Positions 14,717-22,881 of a DNA stretch of 51,098 nt are shown here, piece by piece. Position 1 is the first letter of the stretch, and each line of letters begins with the position of its first letter. The translations under genes were made by a program, and so were the position numbers. This DNA comes from HGM11412 sp045536025 (GTDB lineage Bacteria; Bacillota; Clostridia; Christensenellales; Borkfalkiaceae). Where the stretch lies: contig JAZSMT010000017.1 in the NCBI GenBank assembly GCA_045536025.1, positions 1-51,098 of the forward strand. Reading direction: 5' to 3'. Under the pieces are notes generated by a model. It ran no database searches, was not told where the DNA came from, and saw nothing but the letters and a program-made list of their open reading frames with translations.

Positions 14717-17700
14717 ATGAAAAGAGATGCGCTTTTAAAACAAGATGGAAATGAACCCGTATGTGAATTTGCAGAAAAGGATTTTTACAACTATATTTTA
14801 AATTCATTTTTGAAGATGCAAAACATAAAAATTGATGATATATATGTGGAAAATGTAAGCGATGAAGCTACTATAAAAAAAGTGGCTATTTTAAAAGCTT
14901 TTATAGATTTAGATTTTTCTAAAAAAACCAACATTTCAACCAACAGTAGAGATTTTTTTGCTCCATCAGAATGGATGTCGTTAAATGAAGATTTTTTTTC
15001 AGAACATTTTTCCAACACGGAAAATAATTGTGGTTTTGTTGAATATATAATACAGAAAGAAATTGAATTATCTAATACGGCCAACAATGAATACTCGCGT
15101 ACAATTTTTCTCCAAGGAAATGCAGGGTCGGGCAAATCTACGCTTACTCAGTTTATTTCACTATGGAATTGGGCTCTATGGTTGAAGAATAACAATCTTC
15201 AACTAGGGTTGCATGATGCTGTTAAATCATTTATTAGTGAAAATCTTTATTCTAATTATGCATTAAAATTTGAAACGAGTTTAGATATACCATTAACTTT
15301 TAAATTAAAACTTTCTGATTTTGGGAAGTTTTTATATAATCTTCAAAAACAAGAATCATATGCTTTACTTTGCACAGTTACTCATTTTATTGCATATACA
15401 ATTTGGTCACAAACAAAGGAAACCCAAATAGAGGCCAATTCATATTTATTATGGGCAAACGAAATGCAAACCGACTCAACTTTAGCATACAAAATTTATT
15501 TATATTGCAATGAAACTGTCAATTCTCAAACGAAAAAAATTTATTTATTTGATGGTTTGGATGAAGTAAAATTTGCAAGAGAAGACTTGATTTTAAATTT
15601 AAAAAACTTTCTTAATAACAAAGTAAAAGACATACGTAATAAAAATTTGTTCATTGTCACTTCTAGGGTGGAAAATGCAAAAGACATGCTAGAAGAAAAA
15701 ATTGATTTAGAAAATCTAGAAAACAACACTTCTAGTAAAAAAGATTTGTTTGATGAAATATGCTATTTAAATGTCTTAAAAAAGACAAAGGTTAAACAAT
15801 GTGTAAAATGTTTTTGTGATGCTAAATATGACAAAGATACGGCGTTAAGTACATATAACTCAATAATAGAATCTTACCAAAACAAACCAAACACTCGCAA
15901 TTTAATGAAAACGCCGTTGGAAGTTACAATGGTATGTTTGGTTTATCAAGGGAATAAGGAAATTCCAGAAAATGATGCGAAACTATATAAAGCATATATA
16001 GATATGTATTACAACAGAGAAAAAGAGCGATTAAAAGTGGGTAATAGTAAATATAAGGATTTTTATGATCACCCCTGCACTAAGGATACTATATATCATA
16101 TATTACAATGGGCGGGGTATCAGTTGGAATTGGAACATCAAAGCACAATTAGCTGGGATCAAGTAATACAAGAAGCAAAACAATATAACACTAATGAAGA
16201 TGGGGTTTTGAAGTATCAAACATTAGATAACGATTATTTTAACAAGGTAGCAGAGGTAATATTAACTAAGCTTAATTTATTAAACGTTACTTTAGATAAT
16301 AAATATGAAATGGATGAAGTTCATAAAACTGTAAAAGAATTTTTAACAGCATTACATGTGACATCTATAGAAAATGAACATGACTTTGAAAGAAACATTA
16401 TTAAAATCATATTACTTGAAAAAAATGTAGTGTTCGACTTTATTGTATGGATGCTTTCATCAACACCTAAAAGGGAAAAAAGCTTTAGGGACAGTGTGTC
16501 ATTAAATTTTCAAAATAGCGAGAATGCTAATATTGCACACTTGTGTAATTCAATTAATATTGGAAATAAAATATCTTCAAAATTATTGAATTCACGAATA
16601 TATAAGGATAGAACACCCGAAAAAACTATTGTCGAAAAATTAGCAACATATATTAATTTTGATAAAGGAAACAAAAATACAACGGACAAAATTATTTCTT
16701 TGTTAGAACAAGAAAGTTCTCCTAGTTCTATTATATTACTGGAGTATATAGAAAAATTTGTTAGTGATAATATTATGACCGCTAATTTATTTAGAGTGCT
16801 GTCTTCGATTCTTGAAAAAAGGATTTTTATTGATAAAAAAGTTTACCCTAATATAGATAGAATTTTAAATTCAGAAACTTTAAGAAAAAACATTTTAAAA
16901 AATGCAAAAAAATTTAGAACTGAACTTTCGATAGAGCTTTTATCAATTATTTTAGATTATGGCTCGCTAATTGATGTGTCGGAAAACGACGAAGAATTAT
17001 TGTGTAATAATATTGATCAAATCAAGTACATTGAAGCATTAAAATGTCTTCTTGCTAATAGATTTTGTCCAGTAAAAAACATTCGCAGCTTTTTATACGA
17101 ACAATTAGAATCTTCATTTTTGTCAAATAATGAAAAAACTATATTTCAATTCCCCCCAACCGAAAGTATTTTATCTTTTAAATATTGGGAATATGATTCA
17201 AAAAGTTTTTGGGAGAAGATACCTAAAAAGAAGTATTTATTATTTCTTGATAACCTAAAAAATAATGGATTATTAGCCTGCTCAGAATTGTTGAAATGTA
17301 TAAGATATTTTACTTGCGAAAACATGTTGAAATATGCAAAAAATCTTTCTTCTGCTTCTTATTGTAAAGAATTATTACAAGTTTTTGGGGAACAATGCGA
17401 GTTTCTTTCAAAAGATGCCTTCCCGGCTCTTGTACTTACAAGAAGATATTTTACCCGAAAAGACCACGTTGATTTGGTGGGAATAGTTAAGTCATCTTTC
17501 CCAAATAAAACAAAAAGGATGTTCAATACTATAACTGAAATTGATGATGCCTTAAATTTATACAAAGCAAAACTCCCGTGCTCTATTATAGCTCACAACA
17601 TTGATAATATAGATAGTTGGAGTGAATCTTTTAATAATTTAAGGAGGTATCTGCTTGACAAAACAGATCCAGAAATTTATGAGATTTTAGCATTTGTTTT

Positions 17701-18457
17701 TTCATCTATTCAATGGTCGTGTCAACATGGCGCAAAAAAAGTTAAATATGATCAAATAATTGAAAGGCTTAAACCATATAAAAAAGAACTTTATGAAATT
17801 TTATTTAAATATTATAACACTTCTATAGATCAAGATAAGATTTATATTTTAAATTATATTTTTGCATCATCTCCATCTGAATGTATTAATGAGTTAAAAA
17901 ATCTTTCAACAAAAATTTACGATTATTTTCCTAAATATTTGTCCCAGCAAATAAATATAGAAGCTGATAAAAATGAAAGTTTTTTGTCGAGCGAATCATA
18001 TCGAACGATGTTGCATTTTTTAAATTCATTTACATTTTCTGGGGCGACAGAATATTGGGAATTTTTTGTGAAAACGTTTTTGCTTGTCCGTAACTCAAAA
18101 GATTTTATACTTTCTTTTTCTTTTTCTTCCGCACCGAACGAAAAAGAAGATTCATTTAAAATTTTATATATAATTGATTTGATAAAAACATGGTTTAAAG
18201 AATCTGAGCGTGAAGGAATGACTAAAACAACAGCTATAGAGATTATAGAAACCATTGAAAGGACAGAAAAAGAAAACAAGCCTATTCTATTGCATTTAGT
18301 AATTAATTACTTAATTTATAATTTTGGGGAAAACAAAGATTTTAGTTTGTCTCTACTATTAATTGAGATACTTAAGCAAATACAAAAGGACGAATACTGT
18401 TTGGCTAGAATAAAAGTTTGCAATTACTTAGAAGAGTATTTAAAAAATAATGTTTAG
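14717..18457 (+). CDS. NACHT-type STAND NTPase, candidate anti-phage sensor
   Basis: 1246 residues, cytoplasmic. The N-terminal about 125 residues match no known effector domain. The NTPase core has Walker A GNAGSGKST (134-142), Walker B YLFDGLDE (276-283, the NACHT pattern with two further acidic residues after D279) and a sensor-1-like VTSR ending at R317. A helical/winged region follows (about 330-560, including MKTPLEVTMVCLVYQ), then about 650 residues of helical, HEAT/TPR-like sequence to the end, where such proteins sense their ligand. Bacterial NACHT and related STAND proteins are known anti-phage sensors that assemble on a phage trigger and kill or stop the cell. Very AT-rich codon use marks it as acquired. 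GGAG is eight bases before the ATG. The defence role is inferred from family and context. Confidence 0.85.
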   Translation: MKRDALLKQDGNEPVCEFAEKDFYNYILNSFLKMQNIKIDDIYVENVSDEATIKKVAILKAFIDLDFSKKTNISTNSRDFFAPSEWMSLNEDFFSEHFSNTENNCGFVEYIIQKEIELSNTANNEYSRTIFLQGNAGSGKSTLTQFISLWNWALWLKNNNLQLGLHDAVKSFISENLYSNYALKFETSLDIPLTFKLKLSDFGKFLYNLQKQESYALLCTVTHFIAYTIWSQTKETQIEANSYLLWANEMQTDSTLAYKIYLYCNETVNSQTKKIYLFDGLDEVKFAREDLILNLKNFLNNKVKDIRNKNLFIVTSRVENAKDMLEEKIDLENLENNTSSKKDLFDEICYLNVLKKTKVKQCVKCFCDAKYDKDTALSTYNSIIESYQNKPNTRNLMKTPLEVTMVCLVYQGNKEIPENDAKLYKAYIDMYYNREKERLKVGNSKYKDFYDHPCTKDTIYHILQWAGYQLELEHQSTISWDQVIQEAKQYNTNEDGVLKYQTLDNDYFNKVAEVILTKLNLLNVTLDNKYEMDEVHKTVKEFLTALHVTSIENEHDFERNIIKIILLEKNVVFDFIVWMLSSTPKREKSFRDSVSLNFQNSENANIAHLCNSINIGNKISSKLLNSRIYKDRTPEKTIVEKLATYINFDKGNKNTTDKIISLLEQESSPSSIILLEYIEKFVSDNIMTANLFRVLSSILEKRIFIDKKVYPNIDRILNSETLRKNILKNAKKFRTELSIELLSIILDYGSLIDVSENDEELLCNNIDQIKYIEALKCLLANRFCPVKNIRSFLYEQLESSFLSNNEKTIFQFPPTESILSFKYWEYDSKSFWEKIPKKKYLLFLDNLKNNGLLACSELLKCIRYFTCENMLKYAKNLSSASYCKELLQVFGEQCEFLSKDAFPALVLTRRYFTRKDHVDLVGIVKSSFPNKTKRMFNTITEIDDALNLYKAKLPCSIIAHNIDNIDSWSESFNNLRRYLLDKTDPEIYEILAFVFSSIQWSCQHGAKKVKYDQIIERLKPYKKELYEILFKYYNTSIDQDKIYILNYIFASSPSECINELKNLSTKIYDYFPKYLSQQINIEADKNESFLSSESYRTMLHFLNSFTFSGATEYWEFFVKTFLLVRNSKDFILSFSFSSAPNEKEDSFKILYIIDLIKTWFKESEREGMTKTTAIEIIETIERTEKENKPILLHLVINYLIYNFGENKDFSLSLLLIEILKQIQKDEYCLARIKVCNYLEEYLKNNV

Positions 18458-18568
18458 AAAATTTCATAGTAAGATATAGTCCCAATTTAATTATTTATAT
18501 ATTAATGCAATTAAAAACATTTATCTTTTTATTGCAAACTCAAAAGTTTAGACAAACTATTAAATATG

Positions 18569-18611
18569 TTCAAAATGAGTTCACTATTACACTGGACTCA
18601 TTTTGAATTTT
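18569..18611 (+). terminator. Terminator downstream of the NACHT gene
   Basis: A perfect 12-bp stem, TTCAAAATGAGT (18569-18580) and ACTCATTTTGAA (18596-18607), followed by TTTT. It lies 110 bases after the NACHT stop; nothing else is seen in 18458-18665. Confidence 0.65.
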
Positions 18612-18665
18612 GAAAAATAAGACAAATTTTGTGTTAAAGGTGTTTAGATTTTATGTCATATATAC

Positions 18666-18700
18666 TTGACAATTATAATCAAATCAATTATAATCAAATC
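18666..18700 (+). promoter_or_regulatory. Consensus promoter built on a 15-bp tandem duplication
   Basis: TTGACA (18666-18671), 17 bp, TATAAT (18689-18694) is a perfect consensus. AATTATAATCAAATC occurs twice head to tail (18671-18685 and 18686-18700), filling the spacer and the -10 region. Such a duplicated box in the core promoter is a likely operator, perhaps for the downstream protein, which ends in a helix-turn-helix. Confidence 0.8.
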
Positions 18701-18735
18701 AAACAAATATTGATGATTAGAAAAAGGAGCTTTTT

Positions 18736-20013
18736 ATGATAGAAACGGATGTTATTGAATTTAAGGCAACGTTTGTAAACGACTTGAATAAAGAAATCAT
18801 TGCCTTTGCAAATACCAATGGTGGTGAAATCTATATTGGTTTAGACGATAGCGGAAATCCTTGTGGATTAATAAATATCAACGATGTTGAATTGCAATGT
18901 ATTAACCACATCTCAAACACAATCAAACCTGATGTTAGCATGTTTGTGAAATATGAGAAGATAGTTGTTGATGGAAATGATGTTCTTAAAATAGTTGTAA
19001 ACAAAGGCAGTATGTCACCCTACTATATCGCAGGGAAAGGCATTCGTCCTGAAGGTGTTTACGTTAGAATGGGTACTGCATCTGTTCCTGCAACAGAAAC
19101 GAGCATAATAAATATGATTAAAGAAACAACTGGCGAAACATACGAGGATACTCGTTCACTGAATCAAAATCTTACTTTTATTCAAGCCGAACAAGAATTT
19201 TCCAACGCAGGAATTTCATTTGGCGAAGCGCAGAGAAAATCGCTTGGGATTATCGGCAGAGATGGTTGTTACACGAATTTGGGGCTTTTGCTTTCCGATC
19301 AATGTGAACATAAAATCAAATTCGCCGTCTATGAAGGTACGCAAAAGCAAGTTTTTAAGGATAGACACGAGTTTTCGGGTTCTCTCTTCCGTCAATTTGA
19401 AGATTTGACGAGAATGATTGACAGTTATAACCGTTTAAGTAGCCCTAAACTTGACGGAATGAAACGAGTTGACCAAAGAGATTATCCCGTACAAGCAATT
19501 CGTGAAGCGCTCTTAAACGCTTTAATTCACCGTGAGTACGGGTTGGGCGGATATACCCTTATTAGTATGTTCGACGATAGAATGGAAATCGTGTCGCTTG
19601 GCGGCTTGATTCGTGGCGTAGAAATGAGTGATATTATGATGGGTGTTTCTTATCTTCGCAATAAACGGCTTGCGGAAATTTTCTATCGCTTGCAATTAAT
19701 TGAAGCGTACGGTACGGGCATAGATAAAATCAAGGAAAGCTATAAAGGGCAAGCAAAACAACCCGTTTTTGAAAGTTCGCCTAATGCCTTTAAGATAGTT
19801 TTACCTAAATGGGGGGAAAAAGCAATGGTAAAAGATGGTCGTGAAGATGAGATTATTGCTTTGATCAAGAACAAAGGAGAAATTGTTAGAAGCGATGTTG
19901 AAAAATTGCTTAATGTGTCGCCAGCAACAGCAACAAGACTTTTGGCAAAAATGGTAGAAAGCAAACAAATTAAACGTTTTGGCTCTGCACGTAATATTAA
20001 ATATAAAATATAG
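18736..20013 (+). CDS. AlbA_2/Schlafen-type ATP-binding transcriptional regulator
   Basis: 425 residues. The N-terminal AlbA_2 domain (about 1-115) shows VIEFKATFVNDLNKEIIAFANTNGGEIYIGLDD, the usual E.K......i.k.i.AfaNt.GG. A GHKL-like ATPase domain (about 230-355) shows REALLNALIHREY and GLIRGV, and the C-terminus is a winged helix (about 370-425: GEIVRSDVEKLLNVSPATATRLLAKMVE). Proteins of this plan are common next to recombinases and in defence-rich islands, annotated as RecG-like or putative regulators. AAAAAGGAG precedes the ATG and a strong promoter lies upstream. It heads a three-gene operon with the HNH-like protein and the serine recombinase, and could regulate recombinase expression. 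Confidence 0.85.
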   Translation: MIETDVIEFKATFVNDLNKEIIAFANTNGGEIYIGLDDSGNPCGLININDVELQCINHISNTIKPDVSMFVKYEKIVVDGNDVLKIVVNKGSMSPYYIAGKGIRPEGVYVRMGTASVPATETSIINMIKETTGETYEDTRSLNQNLTFIQAEQEFSNAGISFGEAQRKSLGIIGRDGCYTNLGLLLSDQCEHKIKFAVYEGTQKQVFKDRHEFSGSLFRQFEDLTRMIDSYNRLSSPKLDGMKRVDQRDYPVQAIREALLNALIHREYGLGGYTLISMFDDRMEIVSLGGLIRGVEMSDIMMGVSYLRNKRLAEIFYRLQLIEAYGTGIDKIKESYKGQAKQPVFESSPNAFKIVLPKWGEKAMVKDGREDEIIALIKNKGEIVRSDVEKLLNVSPATATRLLAKMVESKQIKRFGSARNIKYKI

Positions 20014-20019
20014 TAAAAT

Positions 20020-21114
20020 ATGGAATTACATAATTTAACAAAAGCTAGTGAAGGCCTATTAAAAGATTTTAAGGGCAATTTTGTTGAAATAAACAAACAA
20101 ATGACAAGACATATAAAGCAAGCTCGTGAAAACGCAAAAGGAACCACCTGTATATATTGTGGGAAGCCAGTCTCTTCTTTTTGCAATTCTCATAACATAC
20201 CTGCTTTTTGTTTACGTAATATAGATAGCAATGGAATGGTTTTAACTGTAAATAGTATTATTGAGTTCCCTTTTTATTTCAAAGAAGATAGTGGAATTAA
20301 TAACGCAGGGACTTTTCATATTATCTGCGAAGATTGTGATAATACTATTTTTCAAGAATATGAAAACCCTGATGTTTATAATATTAAGCCTTCGCATAAA
20401 ATTTTAGCTGCTATCGCATTAAAATCGAGTTTGAAATACATTTACAAACGCAAAGTTGAAATAGAGCAATACAAGTTGATGCAAACAATTAAGGACGCTC
20501 CACGTTTTACTCAAACAAATGCAGTAAATGCACTTGATTTACAAGATTATTTAATAGATTTCAACAAAGCAAAAAAATATTTAAATAACAATTATAATGA
20601 TGGATATTATCTGATATATTACGATTTGATTGATTATACAGTCCCCATTGCTTTTCAAGGCCAAATTGCCTTATATGTAGATTTTGATGGAAGTATTGTA
20701 AATGATATATACAATAAAGACCCTAGTTATCATATGAAAGATTTGTACATCTGTGTTTTTCCATTAAAAAATAAAACAGCAATTATGCTCTTTATAGATA
20801 ATAACGAGAATAGATATAGAAAGTTTTACAAAAAATTCAATTCATTATCACGTGTAGATAAATTATCAGTAATAAATTATTTGATTTTTCTTTATTCGGA
20901 AGATTTTTATTGTTCAGAAAGTTTAAGACAAGTTCTTAAAAATGATGAAAAAGTAAAAGAGATTACTGGAAAAACGACTACAGCAGGAATATCGTTTGAT
21001 GATTTAATGAAGGGCAATGTTTACGAGAGGATACAAAGAGAATATGACTTAAAAGAACATAGGAATTTTCCTAATTTTTTAAGCGAGAAGTATAAAGTTG
21101 AGGAGCATAAATGA
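20020..21114 (+). CDS. HNH-like zinc-binding protein between regulator and recombinase
   Basis: 364 residues. The region about 44-115 has C44-x2-C47, then N-S-H58-N-I-P, then C103-x2-C106 and a following F-x2-Y-E. This looks like a zinc-ribbon/HNH-type fold in which SHxxP stands where HNH enzymes carry their catalytic His. The rest (about 120-360) is helical and not recognised. The ATG is six bases after the regulator's stop and has no ribosome binding site, so translation is probably coupled. Its own TGA overlaps the ATG of the recombinase (ATGA, 21111-21114). It could be a nuclease effector or a DNA-processing partner of the recombinase; I cannot decide. Confidence 0.6.
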   Translation: MELHNLTKASEGLLKDFKGNFVEINKQMTRHIKQARENAKGTTCIYCGKPVSSFCNSHNIPAFCLRNIDSNGMVLTVNSIIEFPFYFKEDSGINNAGTFHIICEDCDNTIFQEYENPDVYNIKPSHKILAAIALKSSLKYIYKRKVEIEQYKLMQTIKDAPRFTQTNAVNALDLQDYLIDFNKAKKYLNNNYNDGYYLIYYDLIDYTVPIAFQGQIALYVDFDGSIVNDIYNKDPSYHMKDLYICVFPLKNKTAIMLFIDNNENRYRKFYKKFNSLSRVDKLSVINYLIFLYSEDFYCSESLRQVLKNDEKVKEITGKTTTAGISFDDLMKGNVYERIQREYDLKEHRNFPNFLSEKYKVEEHK

Positions 21115-22625
21115 AAGCAGTTATATATGCACGATATAGTTCAGACAATCAAAGAGAAGAATCTATCGAAGGTCAACTTCGTGAATGTTTAGAGTTTGCT
21201 AATAAAATCGGTGTGACGGTTGTAGCAAACTACATTGATCGTGCATTGACAGCTACTTCGGATAATCGTCCCGATTTTCAACGTATGATTAAAGACAGTT
21301 ATAAACACTGTTTTGATATGATTATCGTTTGGAAATTAGACCGTTTTTCTCGTGATAGATACGACTCAGCACATTATAAACATATTCTCAAAAAGAACGG
21401 CGTTAAAGTCGTTTCAGCCAAAGAAAATATTAGCGATGGACCCGAAGGTATTATTCTAGAATCTATGCTCGAAGGTATGGCTGAATATTATTCGGCTGAA
21501 CTTTCAGTAAAAGTAAAGCGTGGATTAAAAGAAAACGCCTTAAAAGCCAAAGTAAACGGTGGACAAGTTCCGTTTGGTTATTACATAGACGAAGAGCAAA
21601 AACTTGCCATTGACCAAACACTTGCTCCTATCGTTGTGGAAGCGTTTACAATGTATGCTGACGGATATATCATAAAAGATATTGTAAAGCATTTCAATAA
21701 TAAAGGTGTTGCAACAAGGCACGGCAAGAAGATGTCATACAATATCATTCAATATATGCTTAACAACCGTAGATATATTGGTGAATATCGGTATAACGAT
21801 ATTGTGCTTCCCGATGCCGTTCCGTCAATTATAAGTAAGGAATTGTTTGAACGCGTTAGAGAACGTATGGGGAAGAATAAACGCGCTCCTGCCCGTCATA
21901 AGGCGGAAGATGATTATTTATTAACAACCAAGTTGTTTTGCGGTAAATGTGGCGCTTATATGGTTGGAGAAACGGGTACAGGCAGGCACGGTGAAGTGCA
22001 TCGTTACTACAAATGTGTAAACGCTAAAAAGCACACTTGCGATAAGAAGACAGTACGTAAGTTTTGGATTGAAGATTTAGCTGTTCAAAAGGCAATGGAT
22101 ATTCTTAACGATAAAGACATAATAGATTATCTCGTTGAAAAAATCTTTGATTTACAAAAAGAAGAAAATCCACGCTTACCAAGATTGCGTGAACAATTAG
22201 TAGACGTGGAAAATCGGATTCAAAATGTTATTAAAGCAATTGAAGAAGGACTTATTTTTGATTCTACAAAAAACAAACTTGCTGAGCTTGAAAAAGCAAA
22301 AAGCGAACTTGATTTAGCAATAATGCAAGAAGAGATTGAAAAACCTTTTTTGACAAAAGAACAAATACGTTTTGGAATAGAAAAATTTAAGGACTTAGAT
22401 ATATCCACAAAAGAAGGTAAGCAGCGGTTAATTGACGGATTTATCAATGCGATATATCTCTACGATGACAAGGTTACGTTTACCTTTAATTATAAGGACG
22501 GAACAAAGACAGTTTTCCTTTCAGAGCTGGATTGTTCGTCGTCTGGTTCGGATTTAAAATGCAATGGCGCACCAAAAAATACACTTGCTAAAATGCAAGT
22601 GTATTTTTTATATCTAAGGACTTGA
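21111..22625 (+). CDS. Large serine recombinase (element integrase)
   Basis: 504 residues. An N-terminal resolvase domain (about 1-140) has the catalytic Ser in YARYSSDNQ and the helper motifs RPDFQRMI and WKLDRFSRDR. A recombinase domain (about 155-260: GGQVPFGYYI), a zinc-ribbon (CGKCGAYM ... YYKC ... C, about 283-318) and a coiled coil (about 345-410) complete the family plan. It cuts with double-strand breaks and would integrate and excise the element. The last about 18 codons run through a terminator hairpin (22574-22609), so the present C-terminus is partly terminator sequence. It is the last gene before the right repeat and is oriented toward it, as expected for the integrase. Confidence 0.93.
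   Translation: MKAVIYARYSSDNQREESIEGQLRECLEFANKIGVTVVANYIDRALTATSDNRPDFQRMIKDSYKHCFDMIIVWKLDRFSRDRYDSAHYKHILKKNGVKVVSAKENISDGPEGIILESMLEGMAEYYSAELSVKVKRGLKENALKAKVNGGQVPFGYYIDEEQKLAIDQTLAPIVVEAFTMYADGYIIKDIVKHFNNKGVATRHGKKMSYNIIQYMLNNRRYIGEYRYNDIVLPDAVPSIISKELFERVRERMGKNKRAPARHKAEDDYLLTTKLFCGKCGAYMVGETGTGRHGEVHRYYKCVNAKKHTCDKKTVRKFWIEDLAVQKAMDILNDKDIIDYLVEKIFDLQKEENPRLPRLREQLVDVENRIQNVIKAIEEGLIFDSTKNKLAELEKAKSELDLAIMQEEIEKPFLTKEQIRFGIEKFKDLDISTKEGKQRLIDGFINAIYLYDDKVTFTFNYKDGTKTVFLSELDCSSSGSDLKCNGAPKNTLAKMQVYFLYLRT
22574..22609 (+). terminator. Terminator inside the end of the recombinase frame
   Basis: AAAAAATACACTTGC pairs with GCAAGTGTATTTTTT (15 bp, loop TAAAAT). It is preceded by GGCGCACC. 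The 12-mer CGCACCAAAAAA also occurs at the tRNA-Leu 3' end at the right repeat (22713-22724), so this looks like another tRNA end plus terminator. Confidence 0.8.
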
Positions 22626-22696
22626 ACCTACGGTTCAGCCACTAGCGTGGCGCAAACCACTCGCAAACTAAAGTTTGCCTTCCCCTTATCAAGGGG
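22623..22696. repeat. Array of four micro-hairpins next to the right attachment repeat
   Basis: Four tiny palindromes follow one another: TGAACC-TAC-GGTTCA (22623-22637, with the loop's extra C), GCCAC-TAGC-GTGGC (22638-22651), GCAAAC-TAAA-GTTTGC (22663-22678) and CCCCTT-ATC-AAGGGG (22682-22696). No gene lies here. It could be a dispersed palindromic repeat family or the binding region for recombination proteins. Confidence 0.75.
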
Positions 22697-22703
22697 CGGA
22701 AAG

Positions 22704-22720
22704 CCTGTCATCCGCACCAA
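22704..22720 (+). repeat. attR-like direct repeat
   Basis: A perfect 17-bp copy of the tRNA-Leu 3' end (9172-9188). Upstream sequence does not form a tRNA, so this is the displaced original end of the gene. Confidence 0.9.
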
Positions 22721-22752
22721 AAAAGAGAAGTCGATTTGACTTCTCTTTTTTT
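22719..22752 (+). terminator. Stranded native terminator of tRNA-Leu
   Basis: AAAAAAGAGAAGTC pairs with GACTTCTCTTTTTT (loop GATTT). It overlaps the last bases of the right repeat, as a tRNA terminator directly after CCA would. Confidence 0.8.
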
Positions 22753-22822
22753 GGTGTAAAGTATTTGAACCTAATAGTATTATAACAAATTAAAATTTTA
22801 TAAATTTTTTCAAAGTTTGGCA

Positions 22823-22851
22823 TTGACGAATTAAGTTAAAATTAGTATCAT
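22823..22851 (+). promoter_or_regulatory. Promoter of the DUF1508 gene
   Basis: TTGACG (22823-22828), 17 bp, TATCAT (22846-22851), 30 bases before the ATG. Confidence 0.65.
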
Positions 22852-22881
22852 ATAAATAAGAAAACTAAGGAAGGTGTCGTT

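Larger units (their letters stand above)
9172..22720 (+). mobile_element. 13.5-kb integrative element inserted in the 3' end of tRNA-Leu
   Basis: It is bounded by a perfect 17-bp direct repeat of the tRNA-Leu 3' end (left copy inside the tRNA, right copy with no tRNA around it). A large serine recombinase gene ends about 80 bases from the right copy. A typical tRNA terminator lies directly after the right copy, where the native one would end up. The cargo is clearly more AT-rich in codon choice (AAA, TTA, ATA) than the pur operon, especially 14098-18457. No conjugation or replication genes are seen; a 60-residue ORF at 10812-10994 resembles small ORFs of conjugative transposons. It therefore looks mobilisable at most, or a genomic island. 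The direct repeat, gene content and stranded terminator are read directly; mobility is inferred. Confidence 0.88.

Noticed and set aside
20020..21114. Calling this gene a restriction endonuclease
   Set aside because: The zinc/HNH-like signature is suggestive only, and no methyltransferase is nearby.
22622..22720. A second tRNA-Leu or tRNA-like gene at the right end of the element
   Set aside because: Only the last 16 bases of a tRNA are present; upstream micro-hairpins do not make acceptor, D or anticodon arms.
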